Shown here one piece after another: positions 1 to 8,142 of a stretch of DNA of 64,000 nucleotides. The notes under the pieces are model-generated. The model worked only from the letters and a program-made list of their open reading frames with translations, was not told the origin of the DNA and did no database searches. The stretch covers positions 1,054,001-1,118,000 of the forward strand of contig NZ_CP062941.1 of the NCBI RefSeq assembly GCF_015101885.1. Direction: 5' to 3'. The DNA comes from Massilia litorea. Its GTDB lineage: Bacteria > Pseudomonadota > Gammaproteobacteria > Burkholderiales > Burkholderiaceae_D. A program made the position numbers and the translations under genes. Every line of letters starts with the position of its first letter. Position 1 is the stretch's first letter.

Positions 1-7
1 GGTTCTG

Positions 8-868
8 ATGGCGGAGAACAAGCCACGCCCGCCGCAACAGCTCAACCGCAAGCCCGAGGAAGACGTCGGGCCGCCGGTGGTCGAGATCCGCAACCTGTGG
101 ACCAAGTTCGGCAGGACGGTGGTGCACCAGGACCTGAGCCTGGAAATCTATTCGGGCGAGATCCTGTCGATCGTCGGCGGCTCGGGGACCGGCAAGACGG
201 TGCTGCTGCGCCAGATGCTGGGGCTGGAACGGCCATCGCGCGGTTGCGTGCGCGTGTTCGGCGAAGACATCAGCGAGGCGGGACCGGAGCAGCTGCAGCG
301 CATGCGCAACCACTGGGGCATGCTGTTCCAGCAGGGCGCGCTGTACTCGGCGCTGACCGTGTTCGACAACATCGCCCTGCCGATGCGCGAATTGCGCGCC
401 CTGCCCGAGGACGTGATCCGCGACGCCGTGCTGCTGAAAATGGATATGGTGGGCCTGGGTGCGGAACATGCCAATAAAATGCCGGCCGATTTATCGGGCG
501 GAATGACCAAGCGCGCGGCCCTGGCACGCGCGCTGGCGCTGGAACCGAGACTGCTGTTCCTGGACGAACCGACCGCGGGCCTCGATCCCGATGCGTCGGA
601 TGCATTCGTCACGCTGATCCTGGCGCTGCACCGGGAACTGAAACTGACCGTGGTGATGGTCACCCACGACCTCGATACGCTGTTTGCGCTCTCGTCGCGC
701 ATTGCGGTCCTGGCCGATAAGCACGTGCTGGCGGTAGGACCGTCGTGCGACGTGGTGCGGGTGGACCATCCGTTCATCAAACATTTCTTCCTCGGCGGAC
801 GCGGCCGGCGGGCACTCGAAGTGCTCGACGAGCGCAATGAGGCGGCCCAGGAAGGACCCAAGGAGTGA
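8..868 (+). CDS. MCE-type lipid ABC transporter, ATP-binding subunit (MlaF-like)
   Basis: This is the cytoplasmic ATPase of an MCE (Mla/Ttg2-type) transporter that moves phospholipids or other hydrophobic molecules across the envelope. Visible motifs in the 286 residues are Walker A GGSGTGKT at about 57-64, the signature LSGGM at 162-166, Walker B LLFLDE at 182-187 and the switch histidine H220 in VMVTHDL. LSGGM followed by KRAALARA is typical of MlaF-type ATPases. The first about 20 residues are a charged, proline-rich extension. The ATG overlaps a TGA at 6-8, probably the stop of an upstream permease gene lying outside the window. The MCE gene follows one base after this stop. Family assignment is firm; the substrate is inferred. 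Confidence 0.93.
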   Translation: MAENKPRPPQQLNRKPEEDVGPPVVEIRNLWTKFGRTVVHQDLSLEIYSGEILSIVGGSGTGKTVLLRQMLGLERPSRGCVRVFGEDISEAGPEQLQRMRNHWGMLFQQGALYSALTVFDNIALPMRELRALPEDVIRDAVLLKMDMVGLGAEHANKMPADLSGGMTKRAALARALALEPRLLFLDEPTAGLDPDASDAFVTLILALHRELKLTVVMVTHDLDTLFALSSRIAVLADKHVLAVGPSCDVVRVDHPFIKHFFLGGRGRRALEVLDERNEAAQEGPKE

Positions 869-869
869 C

Positions 870-1817
870 ATGGAAAACCGATCGTATGCATTGATGACGG
901 GCGTCTTCACGATCGCCCTGCTGGTGGCCACCGTGCTGGCGGGCCTCTGGCTGAACCGCGACAAGACCGAATTGTCGCCCTATGAAATCGTCACCACCCA
1001 GTCGATCCCGGGCCTGAACCCGCAGGCGACGGTGCGCTACCGCGGCCTGGAAGTCGGGCGCGTCGACGAGATCGTGTTCGATCCGAAGGTCACCGGCCAG
1101 ATATTGATCCGCCTCTCCGTCGAGGAAGGCTCGCCGGTGACCACCACCACCTTCGCCTCGCTCGGCTACCAGGGCGTGACCGGCATCGCCTTCATCCAGC
1201 TCGACGACGACCGCACCGGTTCGCCGCTGCTGAAAACCGACCCGAAGCACGTGGGCCGGATTCCGCTGCGTCCGGGCCTGCTCGACCAGCTGGAGAAGCG
1301 TGGCCTGGCCATCCTCGACCGCACCGAGCAGATCACGGCGCGCCTGAATACCCTGATGAGCGACGAGAACCAGAAGACCATCATCGGCGCCTTCGACAAC
1401 ATCGGCAAGGCCGCCGCCGCCTATGGCGCGATTCCGGAAAAACTCGGTCCGACCATCGACCGCCTGCCGGCGCTGGCGCAAAAGCTCGACAAGAGTGTCG
1501 ACGCTGTCGGCGCCTTCGCCACCAGCGCCAGGGCGACCGCCGACAACTACGACCGCCTGGCGACCGGCCTGCAGGCGCCGGACGGCCCGCTGAACCGCCT
1601 GAACGGCGCGATCGGCTCGCTGCAGGGCGTGACGGGCGACCTAGAAGCGGAAACCCTGCCCCATCTCACCCGCATGACCGACGAAGCGCGCACGGCGCTG
1701 CGTTCGGTGCGCCGCACCGCCGACTCGCTGTCGGACCGTCCGCAAGGCCTTCTGTTCGGTAATCCGAACGTCCAACCCGGCCCCGGCGAGCCGGGCTTCG
1801 TCGCCCCGACCAAATGA
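870..1817 (+). CDS. MCE domain (MlaD-family) protein
   Basis: This is the periplasm-facing, membrane-anchored substrate-binding subunit of the same transporter. The 315 residues begin with a short N-terminus and one membrane helix (about 8-28), followed by an MCE domain (about 38-115, with VRYRGLEVGRV and GYQGVTGIAFIQL). The rest is a helical C-terminus rich in leucine and alanine, as in MlaD/PqiB-type proteins, which build the hexameric channel. The start at 870 is chosen because AAGGAG precedes it at 860-865 and the membrane helix follows at once; an in-frame start at 837 would overlap the ATPase gene and add an unlikely arginine-rich leader. Its stop overlaps the next start (ATGA). Confidence 0.92.
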   Translation: MENRSYALMTGVFTIALLVATVLAGLWLNRDKTELSPYEIVTTQSIPGLNPQATVRYRGLEVGRVDEIVFDPKVTGQILIRLSVEEGSPVTTTTFASLGYQGVTGIAFIQLDDDRTGSPLLKTDPKHVGRIPLRPGLLDQLEKRGLAILDRTEQITARLNTLMSDENQKTIIGAFDNIGKAAAAYGAIPEKLGPTIDRLPALAQKLDKSVDAVGAFATSARATADNYDRLATGLQAPDGPLNRLNGAIGSLQGVTGDLEAETLPHLTRMTDEARTALRSVRRTADSLSDRPQGLLFGNPNVQPGPGEPGFVAPTK

Positions 1818-2440
1818 GGATCCCCTTGAACACGAACCTGCACCGCCTTCTCGGCGCCGCCGTCCTCGCCTGTGCTGTCGCCGGCTGCGCCTCCAACAAG
1901 AACAAGGCCGACAATACCCAGTTCGACTTCGGCCCGCTCGGTGCGCCGACCGCGCCCGCCGCCCAGGCCCCGCTGGCCGCCATCGTCGTGATGGACGCCA
2001 CCGGCTCGCCGACCTTCGAGAACGAGCGCATGGTCTACCGCCTGAACTACAACGACCCGCTGCAGGCGCGCACCTATGCCAACAGCCGCTGGAGCGCCAA
2101 TCCGCTGCTGCTGGTGACCCAGCGCATCAAGTCGCGCCTGGCCCAGGCTGGAGTCAAAGTGCTGTCGGCGACCGATTCGGCCACCGACGTGCCGATCCTG
2201 CGCCTCGAGGTCGACGAGTTTTCGCATGCCTTTGTCAGCACGGTCGCCAGCGAAGGCCGGCTGGTGCTGCGTGCTTCGCTGTTCAGCGGCCACGCGCTGC
2301 TGGACCAGAAAACCTTCCTGCGCGCCACGCCGGCGCCCAGTGCCGATGCCGCCGGCGGCGCGCAAGCCCTGACCGCCAGCACGGACGCCGCGGCCGCCGA
2401 CATGATCGGCTGGCTCGCGCTCGACCACCGTAAACGATGA
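1814..2440 (+). CDS. ABC-type transport auxiliary lipoprotein
   Basis: This is a 208-residue lipoprotein of the ABC_trans_aux family, the usual third partner of an MCE ATPase and MCE protein in proteobacteria. It is thought to link the MCE channel to the outer membrane, as PqiC does. A signal peptide with lipobox AVAGC ends at about residue 25. The body carries VTQRIKSRLAQAGVKVLS and the LRLEVDEFSHAF strand seen in the family. The alanine/threonine-rich C-terminus holds the final helix. Start and stop overlap the neighbouring genes by ATGA, so translation is probably coupled along the operon. MlaC and MlaB genes are not present, which favours a Pqi/MCE-lipoprotein type system. Confidence 0.85.
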   Translation: MRIPLNTNLHRLLGAAVLACAVAGCASNKNKADNTQFDFGPLGAPTAPAAQAPLAAIVVMDATGSPTFENERMVYRLNYNDPLQARTYANSRWSANPLLLVTQRIKSRLAQAGVKVLSATDSATDVPILRLEVDEFSHAFVSTVASEGRLVLRASLFSGHALLDQKTFLRATPAPSADAAGGAQALTASTDAAAADMIGWLALDHRKR

Positions 2441-3597
2441 CGGAACCGGAAGCGCACGGGGACCGCAACGGCGCTGCAGGGGACAACGAGGCGCCGCGCC
2501 GCGGCTCGCCCGTCGTGCGCGCGTCCCTGCTGGCCTATCTGCTGCTGATCGTCTACGCCAGCTGGTACCCGTTTACCGGCTGGCGCAGCAACGGCCTGCC
2601 GCTGCTGTCCTTCATGAACCTGGTCAAGCAGCGCTACTGGACCGGCTTCGACGTGATGGTGAACGTCGTCGGCTATGTCCCGCTCGGCATCCTGCTGGCG
2701 CTGGCCATGTATCCGCTGGTGCGCGGCGTGTGGGCGGCGCTGCTGGCGGCCATCCTCGGCTTTTTAGTATCCGGCACGATGGAGGCGGTACAGAATTTCC
2801 TGCCGAGCCGGGTGCCTTCGAACCTCGATTTGCTGACCAATGCGGCCGGCGCCTTTATCGGCGCCTGCATCGGCCCGCTGCTGGCGCGCGGCCTGCTCGA
2901 CCAGGGACGGCTGTACCGCATCCGCAAGCGCTGGTTTGCGCCGCATGCCAGCCAGGGCCTGGTCCTGCTCGCCCTGTGGCCGCTGGCCCAGATCTATCCG
3001 CAAAGCTTTTTGTTCGGCCATGGCCAGGTATTGCCGATCATCTCAGGCTGGCTCTCGACCTGGTTCGAGGAAGACATCGACCTGATTGCCATGCTGCGCC
3101 CGGGACCGGCGATGAGCGTCGAACAATTCTGGCTGTCGGAGACGATCATTACCGCCTGCGGCATGACCGGCGCCGCCCTCACCCTGCTCTGCCTGCTGCG
3201 CCGGGGCGCGCCGCGCTATACCCTGATGCTGCTGATGCTGGCCGCGGCGCTGGTGATGAAAACCCTGGCCAGTTCGCTGCTGTTCCGGCCCGATAACGCT
3301 TTTGTGTGGGTCACGCCCGGCGCCGAGGGCGGCTTCCTGATCGGCCTGATCATGCTGGCGGGCCTGGCCTTCGCGCCCCAGCTGGCGCAGAGAAGGCTGG
3401 CGGTGGTGACCCTGGTACTGAGTTTAATCGTGGTGAACACGATTCCCGCGAACCCGTATTTCACGCTGACGCTGCAGGGCTGGGTGCAAGGGAAATTCCT
3501 TAACTTTAATGGGGCGGCGCAGTTTTTATCGCTGTTGTGGCCGTTTTTTGCCTTGTGGTTCCTGCTGCTGCCGTCCCATAAACTCAATCGCAATTAA
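2437..3597 (+). CDS. VanZ family membrane protein
   Basis: This 386-residue integral membrane protein has a VanZ-like N-terminal half: a helix ending in YASWYPFTGW, then DVMVNVVGYVPLG and the SGTMEAVQNFLPSRVPSNLDLLTNAAGA stretch, which matches the family's conserved EGxQ/R-x-D-x2-N layout. VanZ relatives are linked to teicoplanin resistance in Gram-positives; the role in proteobacteria is unknown. The second half holds five or six further helices and two periplasmic loops and is longer than a minimal VanZ domain. It overlaps the lipoprotein gene by ATGA, so it is cotranscribed with the MCE transporter. A functional link to envelope lipids is an inference from this arrangement. Confidence 0.8.
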   Translation: MTEPEAHGDRNGAAGDNEAPRRGSPVVRASLLAYLLLIVYASWYPFTGWRSNGLPLLSFMNLVKQRYWTGFDVMVNVVGYVPLGILLALAMYPLVRGVWAALLAAILGFLVSGTMEAVQNFLPSRVPSNLDLLTNAAGAFIGACIGPLLARGLLDQGRLYRIRKRWFAPHASQGLVLLALWPLAQIYPQSFLFGHGQVLPIISGWLSTWFEEDIDLIAMLRPGPAMSVEQFWLSETIITACGMTGAALTLLCLLRRGAPRYTLMLLMLAAALVMKTLASSLLFRPDNAFVWVTPGAEGGFLIGLIMLAGLAFAPQLAQRRLAVVTLVLSLIVVNTIPANPYFTLTLQGWVQGKFLNFNGAAQFLSLLWPFFALWFLLLPSHKLNRN

Positions 3598-3608
3598 GAA
3601 CGCGTATC

Positions 3609-3971
3609 ATGGCGGTTGATCAGGTCAAGGATAGCGAGAACGGCATGAGCGATAACAAACCCTATTACGAACACCATGTGTTCTTCTGCATGAACGTGCG
3701 CGAAGGCGAGAATTGCCGCCAGAGCTGCGGCAAGGCCGGCGCCGAAGTCGCGCAAAAACACGCCAAGAAGCGCATCAAGGCGCTCGGCCTGAACGAGCCG
3801 GGCAAGGTGCGCATCAACCAGGCCGGCTGCCTCGAGCGCTGCGAAGAAGGCCCGGTCGTCGTCATTTACCCGCAAGGCACCTGGTACACCTATGTCGACA
3901 CCAGCGACATCGACGACATCATCGATACCCACATCCTCGGCGGTGAAATCGTCGAACGCCTGAAAATCTGA
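3609..3971 (+). CDS. Thioredoxin-like [2Fe-2S] ferredoxin
   Basis: This small soluble protein belongs to the thioredoxin-like 2Fe-2S ferredoxin family. Its cysteines lie in FCMNVREGENCRQSCG near the N-terminus and in QAGCLERCEEGPVVVIYP further on; the latter is the most typical segment. It probably transfers electrons, with no known partner here. The start is ambiguous: ATG at 3609 gives 120 residues, while ATG at 3645 (MSDNKPYYEHH) gives 108 and matches the usual family N-terminus better. The hydrolase gene follows after 19 bases, so the two are probably cotranscribed. Confidence 0.83.
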   Translation: MAVDQVKDSENGMSDNKPYYEHHVFFCMNVREGENCRQSCGKAGAEVAQKHAKKRIKALGLNEPGKVRINQAGCLERCEEGPVVVIYPQGTWYTYVDTSDIDDIIDTHILGGEIVERLKI

Positions 3972-3990
3972 ATCCCGAACAATCCGCACC

Positions 3991-4626
3991 ATGAACAAGT
4001 TTTCGAAACGTTTTACGCTCGACGGCCCGGCCGGCAAGATGGAATGCATGCTGGACCTGCCGGAGGGAGACCCGCGCGGCATCGCCCTGGTGGCGCACCC
4101 GCATCCGCTGTACGGCGGCACGATGGAAAATAAAGTGACGCAAACGCTGGCGCGCACCTTCGTGACGCTCGGCTATGCGACGGCACGTTTTAATTTCCGC
4201 GGCGTCGGCCAGTCCGAGGGCGAGCATGACCGCGGCCACGGCGAAGTCGACGACATGGCCTTCATGCTGGACTACATGAAGGAACAATACCCGGGCCTGC
4301 CGGTGGCCTTGTCCGGGTTCTCCTTCGGGACCTTCGTCCAGGCCCAGCTGCACGCGCGCCTGGTCAACGAGGGACAACCGGATGCGATCGAGCGCATGGT
4401 GCTGGTCGGTACCGCCGCAGGCAAATGGCCGCTGCCGAGCGTGCCGGAAGATACGATCCTCATTCACGGCGAGCTGGACGACACCATCACCCTGCAGATG
4501 GTCTTCGACTGGGCGCGGCCACAGGAAATCCCGGTGATCGTGATCCCGGGGGCGGATCACTTCTTCCACAAGCGTCTCAACCCCATCAAAAATCTTGTCG
4601 TGCAGATGTGGCGGCGTGACAATTGA
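3991..4626 (+). CDS. Alpha/beta hydrolase (COG2945-like)
   Basis: This is a 211-residue cytoplasmic alpha/beta hydrolase without a signal peptide. Family features are the oxyanion segment HPHPLYGGTMENKVTQTLAR, the FNFRGVGQSEG strand, the nucleophile elbow GFSFG, and a C-terminal DDTI aspartate with the GADHFF histidine. These complete a Ser-Asp-His triad. Relatives act on esters or dienelactone-like compounds, but the substrate cannot be told. It lies directly downstream of the ferredoxin-like gene; the short GC-rich protein is of normal family length. Confidence 0.87.
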   Translation: MNKFSKRFTLDGPAGKMECMLDLPEGDPRGIALVAHPHPLYGGTMENKVTQTLARTFVTLGYATARFNFRGVGQSEGEHDRGHGEVDDMAFMLDYMKEQYPGLPVALSGFSFGTFVQAQLHARLVNEGQPDAIERMVLVGTAAGKWPLPSVPEDTILIHGELDDTITLQMVFDWARPQEIPVIVIPGADHFFHKRLNPIKNLVVQMWRRDN

Positions 4627-4646
4627 GCGCGTCAGTGGCCTATAAT
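4616..4646 (+). promoter_or_regulatory. Candidate sigma70 promoter for the D,D-carboxypeptidase gene
   Basis: A perfect TATAAT at 4641-4646 lies 19 bases after GTGACA (4616-4621, five of six matches to TTGACA). The start site would fall near 4653, giving a leader of about 84 bases before the ATG at 4737. The -10 sits in a small dyad (CCTA TAAT TAGG). The spacing is longer than ideal, so this is a prediction. Confidence 0.45.
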
Positions 4647-4736
4647 TAGGCACTTCATTGATCCATGCCGCTGGGCAATGCTCTTATGGCACCCCTGCGG
4701 CATCCGCACCACCCCTACTGACCTACTTTAGCTCCC

Positions 4737-5882
4737 ATGAAAAAACTGATTGCGGCCGTTGCCGCCAGCCTGCTGATGATGTCGGCGGGCGCGCAAACCG
4801 TGCCAGCCCCGCAGATCGCGGCCAAGTCGTGGCTGCTGCTCGACGCCACCAGCGGCCAGGTCATCGCGGCCCAGGACCCGGGCCTGCGCATCGAACCGGC
4901 TTCGCTCACCAAGGTCATGACGGCCTATGTCGTCTTCGAGGCGATCCGCGACAAGAAGATCGCCCTGAACACGATGGTCAACGTCTCGCCGCGCGCCTGG
5001 AAAGTCGATTCGAGCAGCTCGAAGATGTTCATCGATCCGGCCACCCCGGTCAGCGTCAGCGACCTGCTGCACGGCCTGATGATCCAGTCGGGCAACGATG
5101 CAGCCGTCGCCCTGGCCGAAGCCGTCGCCGGCGACGAAGGCACCTTCGTCGTGCTGATGAACCGCGACGCCCAGCGCATGGGCATGAAGAACACCAAGTT
5201 CGCCAATCCGCACGGCTTGCCGAGCCCGGACAACTACTCGACCGCGCAGGACCTCGCCACGCTGGCCGCCAACGTGATCCGCGACTTCCCCGAGTTCTAC
5301 AAGATCGACTCGATCAAACAGTTCACCTACAACAAGATCACCCAGCAGAACCGCAACCGCCTGCTGTGGCTGGACCCGACGGTGGACGGCATGAAGACCG
5401 GCCACACCGAATCCTCGGGCTACAGCATGATCGCTTCGGCCCACCGCCCGAACGGCAACAGCGGCGAGCGGCGCCTGATTTCGGTCGTCTCCGGCACCAG
5501 CTCGGATGGCGTGCGTACCCAGGAAAGCCAGAAGCTGCTGAACTGGGGCTTCCAGAACTTCGATACCGTCAAACTGTATTCGAAGGGCCAGGCCATCGCC
5601 ACGCCGGAAGTGTGGAAGGGTGCGCAGTCGAACGTGAAGATCGGTTTTACGAACGACGTGCTGGTCACGGTACCGAAGGGCGTCGCCGGCAAACTGAAGC
5701 CTGTGCTCGAGCGCAAGGATCCGCTGGTCGCCCCGCTGCCTCGTAATGGCCGCGTCGGCACGCTGAAAATGATGGTCGACAACAAGCCGCTGCTGGTGCT
5801 GCCGGTGGTCGCGCTGGAAGAAGTACAGGAAGCGAGCATTTTCGGCCGCGCCTGGGATTCGCTGCGCTTGATGATCAAGTAA
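4737..5882 (+). CDS. D-alanyl-D-alanine carboxypeptidase (PBP5/6 family)
   Basis: This periplasmic serine D,D-carboxypeptidase removes the terminal D-Ala from peptidoglycan pentapeptides and so limits cross-linking. The signal peptide is residues 1-19 (cleavage after AGA). The three penicillin-binding motifs are all present: SLTK at 56-59, SGN at 118-120 and KTG at 220-222. The C-terminal PBP5-type beta domain follows, and the last residues (GRAWDSLRLMIK) form the amphipathic helix that anchors PBP5/6 to the outer face of the inner membrane. The length of 381 is normal. It is a single gene with its own promoter candidate and a strong terminator. Confidence 0.95.
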   Translation: MKKLIAAVAASLLMMSAGAQTVPAPQIAAKSWLLLDATSGQVIAAQDPGLRIEPASLTKVMTAYVVFEAIRDKKIALNTMVNVSPRAWKVDSSSSKMFIDPATPVSVSDLLHGLMIQSGNDAAVALAEAVAGDEGTFVVLMNRDAQRMGMKNTKFANPHGLPSPDNYSTAQDLATLAANVIRDFPEFYKIDSIKQFTYNKITQQNRNRLLWLDPTVDGMKTGHTESSGYSMIASAHRPNGNSGERRLISVVSGTSSDGVRTQESQKLLNWGFQNFDTVKLYSKGQAIATPEVWKGAQSNVKIGFTNDVLVTVPKGVAGKLKPVLERKDPLVAPLPRNGRVGTLKMMVDNKPLLVLPVVALEEVQEASIFGRAWDSLRLMIK

Positions 5883-5900
5883 GCGGCTTTTACTCTGCAC

Positions 5901-5940
5901 CAATGCCCGCCCGGTTCGCGCCCGGCGGGCATTGTTGTTT
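5901..5940 (+). terminator. Rho-independent terminator after the carboxypeptidase gene
   Basis: CAATGCCCGCC (5901-5911) pairs perfectly with GGCGGGCATTG (5924-5934) around a 12-base loop, and TTGTTT follows. It lies 19 bases after the stop. Confidence 0.85.
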
Positions 5941-5958
5941 GTCGGCGGCGGCTATAAT
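5932..5958 (+). promoter_or_regulatory. Candidate promoter for the aldo/keto reductase-repressor pair
   Basis: TATAAT at 5953-5958 is preceded by TTGTTG at 5932-5937 with a 15-base spacer, which is short. The start site would be near 5965. This makes the in-frame ATG at 5932 impossible as a translation start and supports the ATG at 5992. The -35 overlaps the terminator of the previous gene. Confidence 0.4.
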
Positions 5959-5991
5959 GGTCCGTTACTTTTCAAGCAAGAAAGCCGCGCC

Positions 5992-6906
5992 ATGACCACT
6001 CCCCTCGCCTGTCCCCGCACCACCACCCGCAAGGATGGCCCCGAACTGTCGCGCGTCATCGCCGGCATGTGGCGCCTGGGGGAATGGGATATGTCCGTCC
6101 AGCAGAGGATTGCCTTCATCGAGGAGTGTATTGCGCTCGGCGTGACCAGCTTCGACCACGCCGACATTTACGGCAACTACGGCGTAGAAGGCCTGTTCGG
6201 CGCGGCCTTGCGCGCGCAACCCTCGCTGCGCGGCCGCATGGAAATCGTCAGCAAGTGCGGCATCAAGCTGGTCTCGCCGGCCCGTCCCGCGCACACGATC
6301 CAGCATTACGACACCAGCCTGGAGCACATCGTCGCTTCCTGCGAGGAATCGCTGCGCCAGCTGGGCACGGAGTATCTCGACCTGCTGCTGATTCACCGAC
6401 CGGATCCGCTGATGCACTTCGACGAAGTCGCCGAAGCGTTTACGCGCCTGCAACGCGCGGGCAAGGTGCGCCACGTCGGCGTCTCCAATTTCACGCGCCA
6501 CCAGTTCGAATCGCTGAACCGGCGCGTGCCGCTGGCAACGAACCAGGTGGAATTTTCGCCTTTGTTCACGGCGCCGATGTTCGACGAAACCTTCGACGGC
6601 CTGCAAGACCTCGGCATCGCTCCGATGATCTGGTCGCCGCTGGGCGGCGGGCGCCTGTTCAGCGCGACCGATGCGCAGACCGCCAACCTGCGCGCGGTGA
6701 TCCAGGAAGTGGCGGATTGCCTTGGCCAGTCCTTCGCCAGCGTCGTCTTCGCCTGGATCATGGCGCTGCCGAGCCGGCCGCTGCCGCTGACCGGCAGCGG
6801 CAAGATCGCCTCGGTTGCGGCGGCCGTCGCCGCCACCGGCTTCACGCTCGAACGCAGCGACTGGTTCGCGATCCTGCGCGCGGCGCGCGGGCACGAGGTG
6901 GCTTAA
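5992..6906 (+). CDS. Aldo/keto reductase
   Basis: This NADPH-dependent oxidoreductase of the aldo/keto reductase superfamily has 304 residues from this start and is probably cytoplasmic. The catalytic tetrad is visible as D55, Y60, K88 and H135 (in LLLIHRP). GVSNFTRHQF is the family strand, and the C-terminal PLTGSGKIASV segment binds the cofactor phosphate. It resembles the YdhF-type reductases. The ATG at 5992 is preferred because the sequence before it contains the promoter. The next gene starts three bases after the stop, so the pair is an operon and the repressor may control it. Confidence 0.9.
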   Translation: MTTPLACPRTTTRKDGPELSRVIAGMWRLGEWDMSVQQRIAFIEECIALGVTSFDHADIYGNYGVEGLFGAALRAQPSLRGRMEIVSKCGIKLVSPARPAHTIQHYDTSLEHIVASCEESLRQLGTEYLDLLLIHRPDPLMHFDEVAEAFTRLQRAGKVRHVGVSNFTRHQFESLNRRVPLATNQVEFSPLFTAPMFDETFDGLQDLGIAPMIWSPLGGGRLFSATDAQTANLRAVIQEVADCLGQSFASVVFAWIMALPSRPLPLTGSGKIASVAAAVAATGFTLERSDWFAILRAARGHEVA

Positions 6907-6908
6907 TC

Positions 6909-7217
6909 ATGGCCGAGCCGCTCAAGATCGTCGAAGGCAGGGCGCTGACGGCGCAGCAAAAGAAGGATTTATTGAACCGGCTGGCGCGCATCGAGGGGCA
7001 GTTGCGCGGCGTGCAGAAACTGATCGCGCTGGCGGCGGAACCGGCCGATTGCGAGGCGGTGGCCCAGCAGATGGCGGCGGCGCGCAAGGCGCTCGACCGC
7101 TCCTTCGTTCAATTGCTCACGGCCAGCGTGGTGACCCACAGTGAAGCGGCCGATGACATCGACGACGCACGCGCCGTGGCAGCCCGGCTGGCCGCCCTGC
7201 TCGACAAGTTTGCTTGA
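6909..7217 (+). CDS. CsoR/FrmR-family metal- or formaldehyde-sensing repressor
   Basis: This 102-residue protein is an all-helical DNA-binding repressor of the metal-sensitive regulator family (CsoR, RcnR, FrmR). The family core NRLARIEGQLRGVQKLI is at about 23-39. C48 (in DCEAVAQQ) and H77 (in VVTHSEAAD) occupy the usual sensor positions. C48 is the only cysteine, so the C-H-C copper site of CsoR is incomplete and an FrmR-like or nickel/cobalt-like sensor fits better. It starts two bases after the reductase stop and ends exactly next to the pssA stop on the other strand. A nested reading frame starting at 6069 contains it but has no support upstream. Confidence 0.85.
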   Translation: MAEPLKIVEGRALTAQQKKDLLNRLARIEGQLRGVQKLIALAAEPADCEAVAQQMAAARKALDRSFVQLLTASVVTHSEAADDIDDARAVAARLAALLDKFA

Positions 7218-8021
7218 TCAGATTTCTTCGTCGCCGTAAATGACGGGCGGCGCCACGCCGCGCCAGCCGCTGCGCCACGCAATGTTCAGCAGCAGCGTTA
7301 CGCAAATGTAGAGCAGGAAGAACAGCACGAAAAAGCGCGTCTGCAATATGACGAGGAGCAGAACGGCAACAAGGATCACGCCTATCATCGCTTTGCTCAG
7401 GCGTTGCTTGCTGCTAGGAAAGCGTACGGTCGAGACCATCAGCGTGCCGATCGCCACCATCAGCGCCATCACCGCGAAGGCCTGGGTATTGTTGACCACG
7501 GGATCGGGCCAGGCCACCACCACTGCGGCCACGCAGGCGGCGCCGGCCGTGATCGGCATGCCGACGAAATAACGCGGATCGGTGCGCCCGACCGAGATGT
7601 TGAAACGGGCCAGGCGTAGCGCGCCGCAGGCGACAAAGATGAAGCAAGCCAGGCCGCCCATGCGGACGATCGTCGGATGCGCGGCGCTCATCTGCGCGAA
7701 ACCGTAGCAGTACAGCAGCAAGCCGGGCGCACAGCCGAAATTCATGACGTCGGCGATCGAATCGAGCTGGACGCCGAAGTCGGACTGGGTATTCGTCGCC
7801 CGCGCAACAAAACCGTCGAGCGCGTCGAACACGCCGGCCAGCACCAGCAGGATCGCCGCCAGGCGGAAGTCTCCCGGCGCGCCGACCTGGGCATTGTCGA
7901 CCGAGATGACGATGCTGCCGAAGCCGCAGGCAATCGACAGCAGGGTGACGAAACTCGGCAAGGCGAACTTGGCGCGTGCGAGGCGTGCGGGGCGGGGTTG
8001 GTTCAATTCGGGTCCGGGCAA
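7218..8021 (-). CDS. pssA: CDP-diacylglycerol--serine O-phosphatidyltransferase
   Basis: This enzyme makes phosphatidylserine from CDP-diacylglycerol and L-serine in the inner membrane, the first step to phosphatidylethanolamine. It is the type II, integral membrane form. The CDP-alcohol phosphotransferase motif is complete: D66, D69-G70, A73-R74, G83, D87 and D91. Some seven or eight membrane helices follow, and the length of 267 fits. Its stop codon abuts the stop of the repressor gene, leaving no intergenic space. In related genomes it often sits near psd, which is not in this window. Confidence 0.93.
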   Translation of the reverse strand: MPGPELNQPRPARLARAKFALPSFVTLLSIACGFGSIVISVDNAQVGAPGDFRLAAILLVLAGVFDALDGFVARATNTQSDFGVQLDSIADVMNFGCAPGLLLYCYGFAQMSAAHPTIVRMGGLACFIFVACGALRLARFNISVGRTDPRYFVGMPITAGAACVAAVVVAWPDPVVNNTQAFAVMALMVAIGTLMVSTVRFPSSKQRLSKAMIGVILVAVLLLVILQTRFFVLFFLLYICVTLLLNIAWRSGWRGVAPPVIYGDEEI

Positions 8022-8142
8022 GAGGATGATGGCCCTATTCTACAGTGCGGACGTGCCCGGTCGCGCACGGAGCCAGCCGTCGTACATATTCGATTTGCCC
8101 TAGAATGTGCGTTTTGGCTTGAAATGGATGGGGAGCATACGG

